The notes beneath the pieces are model-generated. The model made no database searches. It was given only the letters and a program-made list of their open reading frames with translations, and was not told the DNA's origin. Below are positions 11,062-22,847 of a DNA stretch of 64,000 nt, one piece after another (position 1 is the first letter of the stretch; the number at the start of each line of letters is the position of its first letter). The position numbers were made by a program, and so were the translations under genes. Source of the stretch: Latrodectus hesperus. Taxonomy: Eukaryota; Arthropoda; Arachnida; Araneae; Theridiidae. The stretch covers positions 78,712,945 through 78,776,944 of the forward strand of contig CM075855.1 of the NCBI GenBank assembly GCA_037975125.1, written 5' to 3'.

Positions 11062-11278
11062 CTTATGGCGAATATTAAATTTCATGACAATTAAACCACG
11101 TATTAATATCTCGTTTGGAAATTACAGAAGAAATGCCACAACGTTTAAATGATTAAAAGCAAAAATTGTTATTAATGCAGCGTTTATGTATCGAGGTTTT
11201 AAATACTTGCCCTTAAATAAAAACATTTGACAGTAATTTGTAAAATAGTAAAATTTGAGCGTAATTTGGTAAAAATTA

Positions 11279-12786
11279 CACTGCTGGACAATTGCTAAGG
11301 ACAGATAACACTATCATCCATAGCAACCACAAAATGAAAGGTAGCAAAATGTGGAAAATTAGAATAAGTGCGGGATATAGTAAAAAGTATGCGCATGCAA
11401 ATTTATTTTCCACGTCTGTTCATCACGTGATAGCGTTCACAAGAGCTTTAAAGGTTCTGACGCGTGTGGACAGTTGTTGTTTCAAGTCAAAGTTTTACAG
11501 GAAAGATTTAATAGACGAACTTGAAATTTTTGGCATGTCTTCCCGACATCACTTAGATGATTTTATGTGTGGCCGAATTATTGGAAAGATCGAAGAAGGG
11601 CGAAAAATAACAGATGTTGCCAGGGAGTTCGACATCGCTCACAGCGTTGTTTCACGGCTGTGGAAGTCATTTAAAACTACTGGAATGTGTAGTAGGCTCC
11701 ACGTGGGAGGTCGTGTTAGAACCTGCAGAAGACAGATATATCGACACCTGCAGAAGACAGATATATCGTCCTATCAGCAAAAAGGAACAGGCACACCACA
11801 GCTCAGCAGGTGGCAAATCAGTTTCTTGCTGCCTCAGGAAAGCAGATATCCCGAAAAACTGTTGCCAGACGTTTGAGGGGAGGAGATGTGTTGTGTGTGA
11901 CCCATTGACCAAACAGCACCGTACTGCCCGTTTGCAATGGTGTCGTGAGCATCGCAATTGGACTGAGCAGGACTGGGCATGCGTACTATTCTCAGATGAG
12001 AGTAGGTTCAGTTTGTCATCGGATTGTAGACGCCAACTGATCTGGCGCGAGAGTGGTACTGCTTATCGTTCAGAAAATATCCAGGAAACGGACCAATATC
12101 CAACATGGTGTGGGCCGGCATCATGATCAATGGCCGCACGCCCTTACATGTGGTTGCGAATGGGACTATGACGGGCCAACGATACATTAATGAAGTTCTA
12201 CTTCCTCATGTTCGTCTTTTCCGTAGTGCTGTCGGTGATAAATTTGTTTTTATGGACAACGCAACATGTCATTGAACACTCGGTGTTCAGGATTGTCTAG
12301 ACAGCGAGGGTATTAAACGCCTCGTATGGCCATCACGTTCTCCAGGTCTAAACCCCATTGAAAATGTGTGGGATGCTTTGGGGAGGCAAGTTGCTGGTCG
12401 AAACTATCCTCCGACAAACAAGAACACCCTCATCCGTGCATAAATTGCCTCAACAGCTGCTGGATAATGTTGTGCAAAGTATGATACGACGTGTGGAATG
12501 TTGCATCACACTCCACGGTGGACATATCCCGTACTGATACCTTTCTTCAAGGTGCCTGCTGACTTTTAGATGTATTGTTCCATTTTTCCGTATGCAGCAT
12601 CAAATGAACATTTTTTTTCTTTCAGATGTTTCACAGCTTTTGCATTTTCCAGAACAATAAATATTCTTCATTCTAATGTCTGAACAGTGTGGCAACTATA
12701 TTTTATCCTACTAGGCCTCATGTGTCTCGCTTAATGTTCTGCTACATTGCAATTTGTGATCCGTCCTTAGCAATTGTCCAGCAGTG
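11279..12786 (+). mobile_element. Tc1-family DNA transposon, full length, inactive
   Basis: The ends are CACTGCTGGACAATTGCTAA (11279) and the exact inverted counterpart TTAGCAATTGTCCAGCAGTG (to 12786), each flanked by TA (11277-11278, 12787-12788), the Tc1/mariner target. The 1508-bp length is normal for Tc1. It carries one transposase pseudogene reading left to right. Ends look intact while the gene is broken, so it could only be moved in trans. Confidence 0.9.
11535..12537 (+). pseudogene. Tc1 transposase (DD34E), frameshifted
   Basis: Starts MSSRHHLDDFMCGRIIGKIE with a paired-type HTH (VAREFDIAHSVVSRLWKSF). The catalytic triad is readable: D in FSDESRFS (about 11995), D in FMDNATCH (12255-12257) and E in NPIENVWD, with exactly 34 residues between the second D and the E. 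The last readable block is VECCITLHGGHIPY* (stop 12535-12537). At least four frame changes separate these blocks. One is a 25-bp tandem duplication (11721-11745 and 11746-11770, unit starting ACCTGCAGAAGACAG). There is also an in-frame TGA right after FMDNATCH where Arg is expected, consistent with CpG decay (CGA to TGA). Confidence 0.9.
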
Positions 12787-12789
12787 TAT

Positions 12790-13090
12790 CTTCAATAACA
12801 TCACACTTAAAAGAATACACCCTCAGGTAAAAATAAAAATTAAAAATTCTAGAGCAAGCGATATGTGATGGCCTGGGACACTTAAAATATTTAAAGTCTA
12901 ATTTAGATCATAATTTGTGAATTTTTTTAATATGACGAATGAAAAAAATCAAATGATCGAGGCTTCAACTCTAATGTCCATTTGGTGTAATAATATTTTT
13001 CCATATTACAACTAAGCCCCTTTTACATGTCCATTATTTGAACATATTTTACATTTACATAGTGTTGTGTAACAAAATTACTACTACTTA
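12790..13090. other. Unassigned AT-rich DNA
   Basis: Nothing recognisable between the Tc1 right end and the minisatellite. Confidence 0.4.
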
Positions 13091-13340
13091 ATTTTGTACG
13101 CCATTTAAAGCATTTTGCTGTAATTGAATTTTGTGCAAATTTAAAACACTTTGTTACTGCAGAATTTTGTATAAATTTAGAGAATTTTGCGAGTAATGAA
13201 TTTTGTAAAAATTTAATGCATTTTCCTGCTATTTAATTTTGTACAAATTTATATATGTATAAAGCACTTTGCTACTATTTAATTTTGTATAAATTTAAAG
13301 CATTTTGCTACTACATTATTTTTTACAAATTTAAAACTTT
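13091..13340. repeat. Degenerate ~36-bp minisatellite
   Basis: About six head-to-tail units, each starting AATTTTGTA.AAATTTA and containing GCATTTTGCTACTA. Units begin near 13092, 13127, 13163, 13199, 13236 and 13282. Period is about 36 bases, with one unit extended to about 46 by a TATATGTATA insertion. Units differ at many positions, so the array is old. Confidence 0.75.
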
Positions 13341-14164
13341 ATATAAGTTGGAGTATATTTCGAGAGAAATGACATCACAAAAAAATTGATTCTAAAAAAA
13401 TATTCTGGATTTTTTTCACATACAGTTTATTACTTTTGCAATTTTCTACCTTTAATTTTATAAAATTTTTTACTGAAATTTTCAAGTCCTTTTTTTTTTC
13501 TTCAAAATCATTATTTTGAATCTACGTAACATCTTATAGGATATAGAATATTATTTTAAAACAAATATCATATTTCTAATGATCACGATTATTTTTTCTT
13601 TTAAAACTTTGATTAGAAGGCTTTTTTAATATCTTTTGCGATATCTATATATAATTTTATTTCTAGTCCAAAACAATGAAATAATTGAGATTCAAAAACC
13701 ATCTAGGATTTAAATAAAATAAAATTAATATTTAAATTAATGCAGTAGAAAACCTTGATTACATGTGTTCTGATTGCTAAGCTTAATTTACTTCTTCCTT
13801 AATAAACTCAACTCAAATAAAACTGCTTAAAATGATTTTATAAAAATCAAATTTGCATTCTTTAAATTTAATATATTCATCCTTCAATCACAATGTATTC
13901 TATTTTATATTAATTGTAATTCAGTTAGATTTGCTACTGATTGATACCATATTACTCTTTGGTATTTTTTTTATTTATAATTCTATTTTCTGTTTTTTTC
14001 TTTCCTATTTTACAAATTTGGGTAATTTTCACCAAGTTTGTAATTTATTCTGTATCAAATGAAATTTTGATTCAGAACAAACTACAAATCTTGGACAAAA
14101 TGGAAATGGAAATTTCATTTTTTTAATAATTTCCAAAATGAATTAATACACATTTTACTATTTC
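13341..14164. other. Unassigned AT-rich DNA
   Basis: Two short plus-strand ORFs (13853-14126) are hydrophobic because of T-rich codons; I see no family resemblance or splice context. Confidence 0.4.
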
Positions 14165-14640
14165 ATCCTCATCATTGGCTTGACAACCCATTGCGAGTCC
14201 TAGCCTTTCCCACAAGTTTCTTCCAGTTGGATCTATTCTTGGCTTGACTTCTCCTATTTCAGGATTTGATAGTTTTAAAATCTTTCACCAAACAACCCAG
14301 CCATTCAATTTTTGGCCTTCCTCTCGGACATTTGACAGCTGGTTTTGCAATAAAGATCTTAAGTAGGATGGACACAGGGGATGTATGCGGATAACATGTC
14401 CATTCTATGCAATTAGGTGTATTTAACTACGGTCAATATCCTGATTATACAGTTCTAAGTTGTACCTTTTTCAATCAGAGTGGAAATAAACAACATACTG
14501 TTTATTTCCACTCCTCCCCCCAAATATACCACGTAGAATTTTTTTTTTTTAAATTGACAAAAGGCACTTGTGCTTTTGGTTCATTGTCCATACCTCTGAA
14601 CCATAGGTTAGATTTGTTCTGATGATGGTTTTATTAAGTT
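14165..14640 (-). pseudogene. LINE reverse transcriptase C-terminal relict
   Basis: Minus-strand fragments occur in order: TNLTYGSEVWTMNQKH (YGSE.WT is typical of the RT thumb region), a damaged FERK..R.IFGG-like patch, a GH-I-RM-like patch (HRMDMLSAY), then CPRGRPKIEWL and PTGRNLWERLGLAMGCQAND. The last blocks are the R-G-RP...W and W..L..A tail found at the end of many RTE/CR1-type LINE ORFs. Several frameshifts and stops separate them. It is a dead, truncated copy; clade assignment is uncertain. Confidence 0.6.
14478..14513. repeat. Perfect 15-bp inverted repeat inside the LINE relict
   Basis: GAGTGGAAATAAACA (14478-14492) pairs exactly with TGTTTATTTCCACTC (14499-14513) across a 6-base loop. 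It falls where the RT relict loses its reading frame, so it may be a small template-switch insertion. Confidence 0.75.
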
Positions 14641-14939
14641 AAATTTTTTTGTTTTAATACAATTTACGTTTTATGTATATGTAATAAATGAATATAAAAA
14701 ACCAAAATATTTATTATAGACTCCTTTTCAAAAATTGCAACTATTTTCAAATTATATTTTGAATAACAAATATCAATATAGGACTGATTAATAAAAACAG
14801 TGCTTGTAATAAGTAGTACTTAGTTCTAAAAGTATTTGATAATATGGGCCAAAAGAAATGTGATTAACGTTAAGATTTCGTATTGGGGACTAATACTTGC
14901 AACAATATTCGAGTTCCAGTCCAATGATCTGAATAACAT

Positions 14940-15480
14940 GTGACTATCATTTCTGACGTCATCGAAATCCATTCAACTGCGCAAAGAAATCGTTTTCATT
15001 TTAGCTACAGAAACTGCGAACTTAAAAAAAAAAAAAAAAGCCATGGATATAAAACTCACAACAGGGTTATTTTACTGAATTGAATCGATTGTTGTGTCGA
15101 TTCGTGTTTCTGAGCAAGCCTATTCACGACTTCCCAGCGATGTGGGTATTATTTGTTCGGCCTCACATACACGGCTAACCGTGCGAGGACATGTCGAGTT
15201 CTTTTATCCTTGGAATGAAATCCTCGTCGACGTCACAAGCGCGCTATTTTAGTGTCTTGACTCCGCCCACTTTACTCCGTCCTCCAAGCGAAGAACGAAA
15301 GAAAGAGAAACCAAGAATCAAAATAACAATGGAAGTAAATATAAAAAAAAGGGATCTCTTTCGCTCCCTGCAAGGTATTCTTCCCCGCATCGAATTGTGA
15401 GTCATTCCATGACCAAGAAGGCTTGGAAACATGATGTCATAACCGCCTCTGACCCGCATTTTCAACCGTTTCATACTGAA
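14940..15480. promoter_or_regulatory. CpG-richer patch with CRE-like sites
   Basis: The patch is visibly richer in C+G and CpG than its surroundings. TGACGTCAT (about 14953) and GACGTCAC (about 15229) match cAMP-response-type cores. A plus-strand ORF at 15191-15400 begins MSSSFILGMKSSSTSQARYF, but no splice site or family supports it as coding. Promoter or first-exon function is a guess from composition. Confidence 0.2.
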
Positions 15481-15846
15481 ATTTTGAAATTTTTTTTTAC
15501 CTAAACCCTTAAATATTAAGCTTACAGGTCTATCGGCTTATGCAAAAGTTTTTTAATGTAACCAAAATCATTTGTACGCTTAGTAATAAAATAGTAGAAA
15601 AAATTATTACATTAAAATTCAAAAAATTACACCCGCTTTTTTTCTGAAAATTGTGACGTTATTGATCATTTTAAATCTAGAGAAAAAAGATAAAGTAAAA
15701 AAATTATCTTTATTTTAAAAATACGCATAAAAATACGTTAAAAAAATAATTTTTATAACAGGAATTAACTGAAGCCCCGCTATTACGAATGAAGCATAAT
15801 TTGTAAAGAGAATATTTGTGCTGCCACTAAATCTCTCTCCAGTGAA

Positions 15847-16246
15847 TTTTTTTTAATTTATATAATTGGTTAAAATATTTACACATTTTAAATGTTCCGT
15901 TTCAGTATTCTTTTAGAGACTTTATCAAAAGAGAGGGATTTATTATTTCCAACTTCAAACATTTACATATATTCACTTTTAAGGCTATTTTAAATGAATA
16001 ATTTTTATCAATAATAGTTGCTAGTAATTTTTATCAACCATAACTACCTATTATATTAAGTTATATTGTATTTTTAATGCAAATTATAATTTTATGAGAT
16101 CGAAATGCTGTCGACTCCAAGCAATTAGAATATTAATGCGATTGTTGTAATAAATTATTGTATAATATACGAAAATATAAATATGCAATTAATTTTAAAA
16201 TATTTTTGATAGGAATTTTTTTATAAAAATATAGTTATCTAATAAA
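15847..16246 (+). repeat. Dispersed ~400-bp repeat, copy 1
   Basis: Nearly identical by eye to 27588-27983 in the same orientation, 11.7 kb away. Shared landmarks include AATTTATATAATTGGTTAAA, ATGTTCCGTTTCAGTATTCT, AAAAGAGAGGGATTTATTAT and GGAATTTTTTTATAAAAATA. No terminal inverted repeat, coding capacity or A-tail is seen, so its class is open: a non-autonomous element or an old segmental copy. Confidence 0.8.
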
Positions 16247-17189
16247 TTTCTATAGTGTTGCTTCTTTTTTAGCCTGAAAAATATTGATTATTTTTTTTTA
16301 TTACTGAAATCCTATATTTTTTTAAATGCGAATATACTTCAGTTGAGCTTTATAAATTAGTTCTAAATCAAAATATGCAAAATTAAAACATTAAAGTGAC
16401 GAGGCGCATCAATAATGCATATGATGTGTACGTTATCGCAAATATAATAAGAATTTTATATTTCTTAACAATAAACAAATTTGAAACACTTGGATACTCA
16501 GCAAACAGAATCAATCGAGCACACATTGCCTTGTCAAAAACTATAGATTTATCAATGTTAAAATTTTACAAATAATTTTTAAATAACTGCTATTAATTAA
16601 AAGCAATGGTACTACTTGATTTTCTTATCTTCCGCAATAAGGCACCAAATTTTATAAAATAACAGCCAAAGTAGCTCACTTAGTAGTCAAAAGTACACAG
16701 CCAAAAGTTTCACTTTCGACTTTTACGTGGTTTCAACATTTGATTCCACGACAATTTCATATTGAAATTGACAAACTGCGTGATATCCTAATATTTGTTT
16801 TACACTATAAACATTGAAAAAAAAATTTGCAAATTTTTAATTTGTTAAGAAGTGAGAAAGGTGTCATTTCGTTTCTTCCAGGAAAAAAATGTATGCAATA
16901 GACTTGTGTGTAAATGGACACGAAATGAAATTGCATGCAAATGAAAGTAACTGAAAATGCTCGTAAAGAAAAAAAAAAGCTTTTGGGGTACAGATCGTCA
17001 TCATCCAGGATCATATTTGGAAATATTACATATGGTGAAAATCCTATGGGAATAATAAGCATTTTGATTGTACATTTAGCAATGGCGAAGATATGGAAAC
17101 CACAAACTTTACAAGTAGTTCTTATTTGGCGACAATCTTGGCGCCGATTCTAGAGTACAGGCCATTAAAACTAAGTAAGCTTCAGAACC
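16247..17189. other. Unassigned AT-rich DNA
   Basis: No gene supported. Overlapping ORFs on both strands at 16805-17153 show no family signature. Confidence 0.4.
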
Positions 17190-17372
17190 CGAGTCCGACT
17201 TACCCTAACTGGGGCCCCCTCTGCTTCACAACAACAAACTTTGCATTCAATTTGACAAATCATTTTATTCGATGGACTACGTAAAATAAACTTTCCATTT
17301 GATTTGGGGGCCCATCTGATGTGGGAGATTGGGGCAACTGTCCCGTATGAACATGCCTTAGTCAGGCTCTAG
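17190..17372 (-). repeat. Dispersed repeat family D, inverted copy
   Basis: The reverse complement matches the copies at 22220-22420 and 40288-40482. Landmarks are ACATCAGATGGGCCCCCAAAT, GAAAGTTTATTTTAC, GAAGCAGAGGGGGCCCC and a terminal AGTCGG segment. The G/C-rich ends stand out against the AT background. It is non-coding. Confidence 0.75.
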
Positions 17373-20300
17373 AAACCACATAAATAAATCGAAGTAGTGC
17401 CTTTGACACTTTAAACAATACTTCATTAGAAGTAATCATTCTAATAAACAATAAACAGTTTCAGCATCGGTCCACACATTTGAAATAAGTTAAGCGACAA
17501 CTCTGTCACGAATGGGCGGACGGAATTGAATTAAGCGAACATTCAATATTGATTCGACTGGGAACTGAGTGCTGAATCAGGCTTTTGAAACAATTCTATT
17601 CTAGGAACTGCGCACACGGAGAAAGAACATATCAAGAAGCGTGATCGATTGCCTATTACTAACTCTTTGAATAATTAAACGCTGCCACACCGCTGAATTT
17701 TCCTTGTTCGAATGCCCTTCTGTGTCGCCGTTTTAGATGACCATGAATGTTTTTCGTGATGCCTTTTAGAGATTGTTGTCACGATTTGGCGATATGGTGT
17801 TAATCCGTGGGCGAATTTAATTCTTCGAGCATGTTAACATAATAGAGTCATCGCGCTTTTAACAACCTAGCACTCTTCCGGTTGCCAACAAGGAACAATT
17901 AAAAGAATTTCATTTGTTGTTTGATAGATGTAATATTTCATGGTCATAAGTAGGACTTTTTTTTATTCGAAAAAAAAGGAAGTAAAAATTGTAATTTAAA
18001 ATTATAAATTTAACGCGAAGTGGTGTAACTAACATTTTAACCAAAAGAGAAAATTGATATATGTATAACCTTTAGAAAAAACTAACTTGAAACAACATTA
18101 AACATAAATAAATAAATTAAAAATAGTATGTCCTAAGTTACTTAATAACTTATTAGTTAAAATTATTTCATTAGTTATAAAAATTTATATATATATTCGA
18201 TATAAATAAAATTTTTATAGTTATTGAGTTATTTTTATTTTACAAGATACATTTATTACGACATATAATAACCATGCTAAAGTTGCGTATTTTGAATGCC
18301 TAAGATAGTGGGACAGAAGGTGTTTCAATTTTTGGATTATCAAAACAAATTTATTTCATTAATTATTTTTATCTTGAGCAACATTTGGTCAAGCTTCTGT
18401 TCTCTTCATTTCCTTCAAAATATACACTACCACCAAGTAATTGAGTGATCTTAGATTTTTTTCTTTTCTATTAATGCAATTAAATGTTTATTAATTTTTC
18501 TTGTAATGCATTTATTTTCTAGAATTCAGAAGGTTAATATCTCTGTTTTTCTCTGCTTATTTGAAAATTTTCCAGTGTACAAAGATACAAATTTAAACTT
18601 GTTAATCTAAAATTTTTTCTCGATTGTTTTTTGAAAAAGCTTTTTAAAATACATATGCTCTTTCTCGGAAATGTTCAAAGATCTCTGCGTTTGTCAATTC
18701 CGATTAATTTATGTATACTGTGAAAATATTATCTTAAACCAGTAGAAAATTCAGAAATATTAATCCCAATTACATAAGTACCAATGTGATTTGCAATATT
18801 ATCATTAATATAGAAGTGCCATATTAATTGTTAAAAGTATCAGTATTATCTATACCAAAAGTAATTCCCATACTTGTTATTTATAGTAAATTTGTTACTA
18901 TATACTTGTTATACTTCGCAATACATACTTGTTATTTATGAGTACGATAATCGTGTAAGATTAGAAACAGGTTTTAAATAAAATTTAACAGCAGAACGTA
19001 CTTTTTTATTATTAAATATACAATGAATAATATGTCCTATTTTAGATTGCTTAATATTCTTTCTAATAAGATTCTAACAGAAAAATAATTTACTGACTAA
19101 ATTCAAAAATAAGAATTAGTACAGTGATACTTTACATTCAATAAAGGAACTAGAAATTAGAGCCATGTAACTTGTTACGGTGATGAAACTACTTTTAATT
19201 CTTACCATGGTTAGTTCTTTATAAATTTAAAATATTTATCACGCACCAATTTTTTTATACAACATCCATTAGTGAGCATGGGTAAAATTTAAAATACAAA
19301 CTTATAGGAACTAATTTAAATCGCTTTCTTATTCAAACACTGAAACCGTAAATTAGCCAGGAAGACAAGTGAAACTGCTTAACGATATAAATATATTTTC
19401 GAAGAAAAAAGTTAACCTAAATTGTTTTAATTGGGGTTAAAAAATATAATCCTAAAATATTATTGTTCAAAGACGCTTTTAATCTTACTGCAATTATATA
19501 GTATTTTTATATTTCGAATTGGCAACATAGATTATTTTGTTGTTCCCAGAAAGGATAATTGCTATGACGTCAAAGTGAATGAGGTTCTCTCGGCGTCTCA
19601 TTTAGTGATTCATTTATTAAATTGAGAGAAAAAATTGTGACGTCAGTGAAGTCAGATATATGTAATTATGAATTAATCTCGTTATTTAGATCTTACATGG
19701 CTTCATTTCCTGCTGTAATGTTGAATTAACATAAGTAGAATTGAATAGTGTGAATTATATTTTCTTTAGCAATGAAATGCAACAAAGGTAAATTGATTAA
19801 TTTTTGCAATTTATTAGCAGTAGTTAGTCTTAAATCCCTTAAGACGGATTTGTTTAAGCTTTTTTTGGCTAACTATTTCTGCTTACCATGCCTGCTAAAC
19901 ATAGCCAACTGTCTCGTAATGTTAGACACGATTTAATGACTACGTGGACTCGTCTGCTGGCATCTTTCTCTCAAAAGGTCAATGGACCCTACGGAACCTT
20001 TAACATGCTTGAGTTCTCTCATGATAGCTTCAGGCTGGATTAGGTATCCAACTTGCTACTTTTTGGTCACTAAACAAGATCAGTATAATGAGGAAAATAT
20101 TATACAATATTGATTAGTGTGTAAAAACCATGTGAGAAAAATAAAAATCATATATAAGAAGAGAAAGATAAACTGGATAGAAAAATTAAATGAGCTATTT
20201 GTCCTGAAAATTGTTTTATTAGTGTTTAATTTTTTGTTTTTATTTATTCAATTTATTTTTTGGATATTTAAGACACCATCATTATTTTTCTCCTTCAATA

Positions 20301-20639
20301 AAAATGTTTTAATTGCAGTTAATTTTATTTTATAGTCATGGCAAAAAAAAGGGCAATTAGCCAGATCAGCATTATTTTGACAGTGAAATCTATATGAGAA
20401 AAGTTTATATAAAATATAACAATGGAAAATTTACGTATTTATTTATTATGTTAAAATAATAATATGCTTTATTTTTTAGGTATTACAAAAACAAGAATAA
20501 TCTTAAATTTTATTTAGAAAAAATAAAACGCCATTTGATATAAAGAATCAGATATTTTATTGCATACTTCATAAATATGATTCAATTTGTCAGTCAATTT
20601 TTACTGTCTATCTATGTTAAATTTTTATAACTAAATTTA
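17373..20639. other. Unassigned DNA
   Basis: About 17440-17900 is less AT-rich and non-repetitive but has no long ORF. TGACGTCA occurs near 19638 and ATGACGTCAAAG near 19564. Nothing else is recognisable; the remaining sequence is AT-rich. Confidence 0.35.
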
Positions 20640-20640
20640 T

Positions 20641-20679
<39 letters not shown>

Positions 20680-20680
20680 C
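20641..20680. repeat. (AC)n(AT)n compound microsatellite
   Basis: About 13 AC units run directly into about 7 AT units, the same CA-to-TA composition seen at 56981-57100. Confidence 0.9.
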
Positions 20681-22206
20681 TAATAGTTAACAAACATTAA
20701 ATTAATTTACACTGATAGCATTTTTTAAAAATTTTCGATTATTTTTCACTAAAGTTTTTGACGAATGGGATGTATGCAATGAAGTGAAATGATTCAATCA
20801 GACGATATTTAACGCCCTCATTGGCAATTCGAGCGACGACGAATATCGAAACACAATCCTTCACCTTCCAAGGGAGTAAAAAAAAAGGTAATAAAACTGT
20901 GTCAAGGGAGTTGTTATTTTTGATGTCTGCTGAACCAACTTATCTTAATGCATTATCAGTTTTAGAAATATTAGTTACTTGTTTAGTTAAGGATAATTGA
21001 GCATGGTTTTATTTTAAGTAATGACTCACTCAGATTTATATAATTATATAATTAGAACGTTTCTAATTTTTGCTGAAGCAAGAGCTTTTACGTCACGATA
21101 CACACGTTTATTGCGATAAAAATCTTTTTCTCATGAGTGAATACAAGTGCACATGGTTTTTAATAAGTACCACTTAAGATACACTCTTGATCAAATCTAA
21201 CTACAACTATACAAAACTTGATTTAAAAAATTTTTTCATGGATGAAATTTTACTTAAACAATTTCGGAAAACAATTCACATTTTCTCTAACAATATTTTG
21301 TCATGTCTGTTCGCTGTCATTCGTACGATGCAGTTTTTATAGAATAATATAATATTGAAGTATTTTGATATTATTATTACTCTAAGTTTTAAATTTACCT
21401 TCGATAAATTTAGAATTATTTATACGATTGTTCTTTGTCTTATATTTATATGAAATTAAAACTTTTCGTAGAATAAACATTTTTAGTGATTCAAAGTATA
21501 TATTGGAAGTTGATAAAATGTTTTAAATTTTAATAATTTTGTTGGAAGATAGCGGAAATGTTGAACGTTTATACTGTAAAAATGTTATAATTTATAATAA
21601 ATTCAAAATGAAGTATATTTTTCAAAACTAAAAAGTTCGAAGGTGCTTTGAATTTTAGATCAGCAATTTTTGTATATTTACTATAAAAATTTAAGAGGCA
21701 TAAAAATTCTGAACGAATTTAAGTTGTTCTAAAGCCATTATAATTTAATCTTCTTAAACCAAGAAAAATGTCAAACAAGTAGAGAAATATTTGTATAACT
21801 GAATAAATATTAACTTTAATTTATATCAGTATGAAGCGTAAATAGAAAAAAGTTTTTATTGTTATCAAAATTTAAATATGATATCGAAATAATTAAACTA
21901 ATGATCTGAATTTCGGTAAATATTCTTTCTAAATTCGGTAATATTCTATTTTATTTGATATAATAAAAATATAATTGCATATGTAGCTAAAGAGACGTAT
22001 GTAGTAATATTTTAAGAATACACATTAATTTCAAATATCAATAATACAATTTGATAAGTAGTTTTAGATAAAACTAATGAATAGTTTTAGATAAAACAAT
22101 CTTAATCTAAAAATAGATTTAAATTAAAAAAGAAAAGAAAAAAAATACTGCAGAGCGTATTATTTGTGAAATTTAATGTGCGTCACTACTTACAAATTAA
22201 AATGAC
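20681..22206. other. Unassigned AT-rich DNA
   Basis: No gene, recognisable repeat or structural signal. Confidence 0.4.
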
Positions 22207-22219
22207 AAGTATTCAGAAC

Positions 22220-22420
22220 TTGATTAAGGCAGGGCATACAGGACATATGCCCCGGCATCCCATATCAGAGGGCCCCCCAAATCAAATAGAAAGTTTATTT
22301 TACCTTGTCAATCGAATAGAATCATTTGCTTAATCGAATAAAAAAATTGTTGCTCAGAAGCAGAGGGGCCCCCAAAAAAGTTTTTGCCCCGGTTCCCAAT
22401 TAGGCTAAGTCTGCTCCTGC
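22220..22420 (+). repeat. Dispersed repeat family D, fullest copy
   Basis: Begins near TTGATTAAGGCAGGGCATAC and ends GGCTAAGTCTGCTCCTG. It is flanked by AAGTATTCAGAAC (22207-22219) and AAGTATTAATTCAGAAC (22421-22437), a likely target duplication with a 4-base indel. That size of duplication favours a retroposed element over a TA-type MITE. Non-coding. Confidence 0.75.
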
Positions 22421-22587
22421 AAGTATTAATTCAGAACGAGAATTTCCAGGGTTTTCCTTACTCAGACCTTTTTTAAAAGAATGATTTTCTTATCAAAAAT
22501 CTGACTTATATTAAATACCCATATAGCGTGATTATAATACTAATTTGTGTAACTAGAACATTTAAAGTTAACTATTTGACTTAGAAC

Positions 22588-22847
22588 ACATACAATAAAT
22601 TAGAAAATATGGTTCATGTTTACGTTTCTTATTTTGTTTTACTAAATAGAACTTTTTTAATTTCCATCCATTCCAGTAGGTCTACCGGAATCCAATTTAG
22701 ATATTCCATGGTTTTGACATACAATAAATTAGAAAATATGGTTCATGTTTACGTTTCTTATTTTGTTTTACTAAATAGAACTTTTTTAATTTCCATCCAC
22801 ATTCCAGTAGGTCTACCGGAATCCAATTTAGATATTCCATGGTTTTT
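22588..22847 (+). repeat. Recent 129-bp tandem duplication
   Basis: The segment starting ACATACAATAAATTAG at 22588 is repeated starting at 22717. The second unit has a CA insertion (CCATCCACATTCC versus CCATCCATTCC) and is otherwise almost identical. A 106-codon plus-strand ORF crosses both units, but its hydrophobic composition reflects T-rich DNA and no family is recognised. Confidence 0.9.

Noticed and set aside
11667..11957. 96-codon minus-strand ORF
   Set aside because: Antisense shadow of the Tc1 transposase pseudogene.
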